Positions 6,620 to 7,424 of a stretch of 7,424 bases of DNA are shown here, one piece after another (the stretch's first letter is position 1; each line of letters opens with the position of its first letter). This stretch comes from Fibrobacterota bacterium (GTDB lineage: Bacteria; Fibrobacterota; Chitinivibrionia; Chitinivibrionales; JANQEN01), in the NCBI GenBank assembly GCA_030619215.1, contig JAUXBV010000155.1, positions 1 to 7,424 on the forward strand, given 5' to 3'. A model generated the notes under the pieces. It was given only the letters and a program-made list of their open reading frames with translations, made no database searches and was not told the origin of the DNA. The translations under genes and the position numbers were made by a program.

Positions 6620-6738
6620 GGAAAGTAGGAAAACACTATATCGGTTTTGCTCTCGTAATACCGGAAAGTACGAAAACACTATATATTTTTGGTTCTCGCA
6701 ACACGTGAAAGCAGCAAAAATGAATCGAATTTGGCTGT
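6610..6738. repeat. Degenerate tandem repeat, period 43 bp, about three units
   Basis: Units at 6610-6652 and 6653-6695 match at 34 of 43 positions, with the shared core GGAAAGTASGAAAACACTA and both beginning TCG.AA.AC. A third unit at 6696-6738 keeps the first half (TCGCAACACGTGAAAGCAG) and the period but has drifted, matching the second unit at about 25 of 43 positions. The previous 43 bp do not match. Units are contiguous and diverge along their length, which is unlike a CRISPR, where repeats are near-identical and spacers unrelated. It could be a minisatellite or a row of protein-binding sites. Confidence 0.7.
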
Positions 6739-6745
6739 TGGAGGT

Positions 6746-6877
6746 GTTGGGTGTGAGATTACTCGATCACACGGAATTTAATTAGGAGGATATTGGTTTT
6801 ACTAAGAAAAATAGAACGTTTGAAATCACTTGCCCCAAGGGGACTTGGTACTGGAAAATGCACCTTACACACCCAAC
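6746..6877. repeat. 10-bp perfect inverted repeat spanning about 130 bp
   Basis: GTTGGGTGTG (6746-6755) and CACACCCAAC (6868-6877) are perfect reverse complements 112 bp apart. The left arm also takes part in a short local hairpin, GTGTGA (6751-6756) with TCACAC (6767-6772). The right arm lies inside the loop of the inverted repeat 6823-6920, so the pairings compete. Confidence 0.5.
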
Positions 6878-6920
6878 TTGGGAGGGTCGAAAAACGGCGT
6901 CCTTTGGGTCAAGTGCATTT
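6823..6920. repeat. Long inverted repeat (about 98 bp) with an internal extra copy of the arm
   Basis: The left arm 6823-6844 and right arm 6899-6920 are reverse complements apart from small bulges and one central mismatch, with the core CACTTG-cCCCAA against TTGGGtCAAGTG. The loop of 54 bp contains AAATGCAC (6856-6863), a perfect second partner for the right arm end GTGCATTT (6913-6920), and a small palindrome CCCAACTTGGG (6872-6882). As RNA on either strand this would fold strongly and in at least two exclusive ways. It begins 19 bp after the GGDEF stop, so it could be that gene's 3' structure or a mobile intergenic repeat. The left arm also contains CCCC-AA-GGGG (6833-6842). Confidence 0.6.
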
Positions 6921-6939
6921 ATTGGTTCGACGCTAATAT

Positions 6940-7344
6940 TCAACCTATTGTCAAACAATTTCTTCCCGCTGCTTTACACTTATACAAAAGAGTATCGGCT
7001 CTTTTTATGAGGCTATCAATAGTGTCATTTTCGTTAACGAGTGTTGCTCCAATTGAAATCGTTACATATAACTTTTCTTTTTCATGAATTAGATATGAAT
7101 TTTCTATCAGTAAACGAAGCCTGCCTCCCAGCAGCTCAAGTTCTTTGTCGTTTATGTTACGTATAATACCAAGAAACTCTTCACCTCCCCATCGACCATA
7201 AAGGTCAAATGGTCTGGCGTTGGCAACAAAAGTATTCGCAATATATTTCAGAACATCATCACCTAAATCATGACCATAAGTGTCATTAAATTTTTTGAAA
7301 TGGTCAATATCTATAAATAAAATACCGAATGGCATATTATACAT
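6940..7344 (-). CDS. N-terminally truncated GGDEF domain (diguanylate cyclase), possibly a pseudogene
   Basis: The 134-residue frame encodes most of a GGDEF domain, which makes cyclic di-GMP from two GTP. Visible marks are FIDIDHFKKFNDTYGH (10-25, with the metal-binding Asp12), the inhibitory I-site RPFD (44-47), the active-site loop RWGGEEF (51-57), TISIGAT (95-101) and KRADTLLYKCKAAGRN (114-129). The domain normally begins about 25 to 35 residues earlier with a DxLTGLxNR motif and a helix, and is usually preceded by a sensory domain. Here homology starts abruptly at YNMPFG. In frame, a TAA lies eight codons before the ATG, and no frame of the remaining 80 bp shows the missing motif. There is no ribosome site. 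Catalytic residues are intact, but the missing part probably prevents folding or dimerisation, so a remnant is likelier than a working enzyme. Confidence 0.72.
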   Translation of the reverse strand: MYNMPFGILFIDIDHFKKFNDTYGHDLGDDVLKYIANTFVANARPFDLYGRWGGEEFLGIIRNINDKELELLGGRLRLLIENSYLIHEKEKLYVTISIGATLVNENDTIDSLIKRADTLLYKCKAAGRNCLTIG

Positions 7345-7424
7345 AGCGACATAAGTAATTGCCGTTTATAATATGCAGAATATATATTTTTAGCATGACG
7401 GTAAAAATTGATGATCCGCATGTA

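Larger units (their letters stand above)
6381..6939. other. 559-bp region without a credible gene, rich in repeats
   Basis: The region lies downstream of the GGDEF gene and upstream of the lipoprotein gene, both on the minus strand. Nearest the lipoprotein gene it is very AT-rich and holds a promoter and a palindrome. Its middle holds a small hairpin and a degenerate 43-bp tandem repeat. Its right part is more GC-rich and holds overlapping inverted repeats. Short frames cross it on both strands, but none has a start, a ribosome site at proper spacing and a protein-like composition together. The patchwork of base composition suggests it was assembled from repeats or remnants. Confidence 0.6.

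Noticed and set aside
6488..6679. A 63-codon minus-strand frame over the 43-bp repeats
   Set aside because: It has no ribosome site, a composition explained by AT-rich and repeat DNA, and it overlaps the proposed upstream region of the lipoprotein promoter.
6610..6738. Possible small CRISPR array
   Set aside because: The units are contiguous, similarity extends through both halves of the unit, copies have drifted apart and no cas gene is near.
6793..6936. A 47-codon plus-strand frame starting with TTG just after a strong AGGAGG (6784-6789)
   Set aside because: Only 3 nt separate AGGAGG from the TTG, too few for initiation, and the frame is mostly made of the inverted-repeat sequence. The AGGAGG is probably coincidental, though it is the best such match in the window.
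6830..7087. An 85-codon plus-strand open frame across the inverted repeat and the end of the GGDEF gene
   Set aside because: It starts at a TTG with no ribosome site, its second half is antisense to the well-supported GGDEF coding sequence, and its first half is repeat DNA.

Overview
The window looks like chromosomal DNA of a diderm (LPS-bearing) bacterium of moderate to low GC. The evidence is a family 9 (heptosyltransferase-type) glycosyltransferase, a probable lipoprotein with a β-rich mature part, and a secreted or membrane-anchored hydrolase. The phylum cannot be fixed from this sequence. The relaxed lipobox and the short bacterial Ski2-like helicase do not point to the classical enteric proteobacteria. 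I found no phage, insertion sequence, CRISPR, toxin-antitoxin or defence module.

Left half, + strand: the tail of an unrecognised gene (3-200) and an AT-rich gap lead to a GT9 glycosyltransferase (333-1394). A 284-bp spacer follows, with an inverted repeat and about three tandem 21-bp units built on the words ATCCAGCATCC / GGATGCTGG. Next come a compact Ski2/Mtr4-like helicase (1679-3598) and, 51 bp on, an ABC-3 (zinc/manganese/iron type) permease (3650-4471). The permease has no ATPase or binding-protein gene beside it here.

Right half, - strand: an α/β hydrolase with an N-terminal anchor (5606-4482) converges on the permease, with 10 bp between stop codons. It lies 45 bp downstream of a lipoprotein gene (6380-5652). 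Both have clear Shine-Dalgarno sites, and a plausible sigma-70 promoter lies before the lipoprotein, so they probably form a two-gene envelope operon. Upstream is a 559-bp region without a credible gene. It holds a degenerate 43-bp tandem repeat, several hairpins and a roughly 98-bp inverted repeat with an extra internal copy of its arm. At the right edge is a GGDEF domain (7344-6940) with intact active and inhibitory sites but without the usual start of the domain.

The genes do not form one pathway. The common thread is the cell envelope (LPS sugar transfer, metal import, lipoprotein plus exported hydrolase), with a general RNA/DNA helicase and a c-di-GMP enzyme remnant beside them. The parts most worth a second look are the two repeat-rich spacers and the truncated GGDEF gene. 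I see no convincing new multi-gene system.
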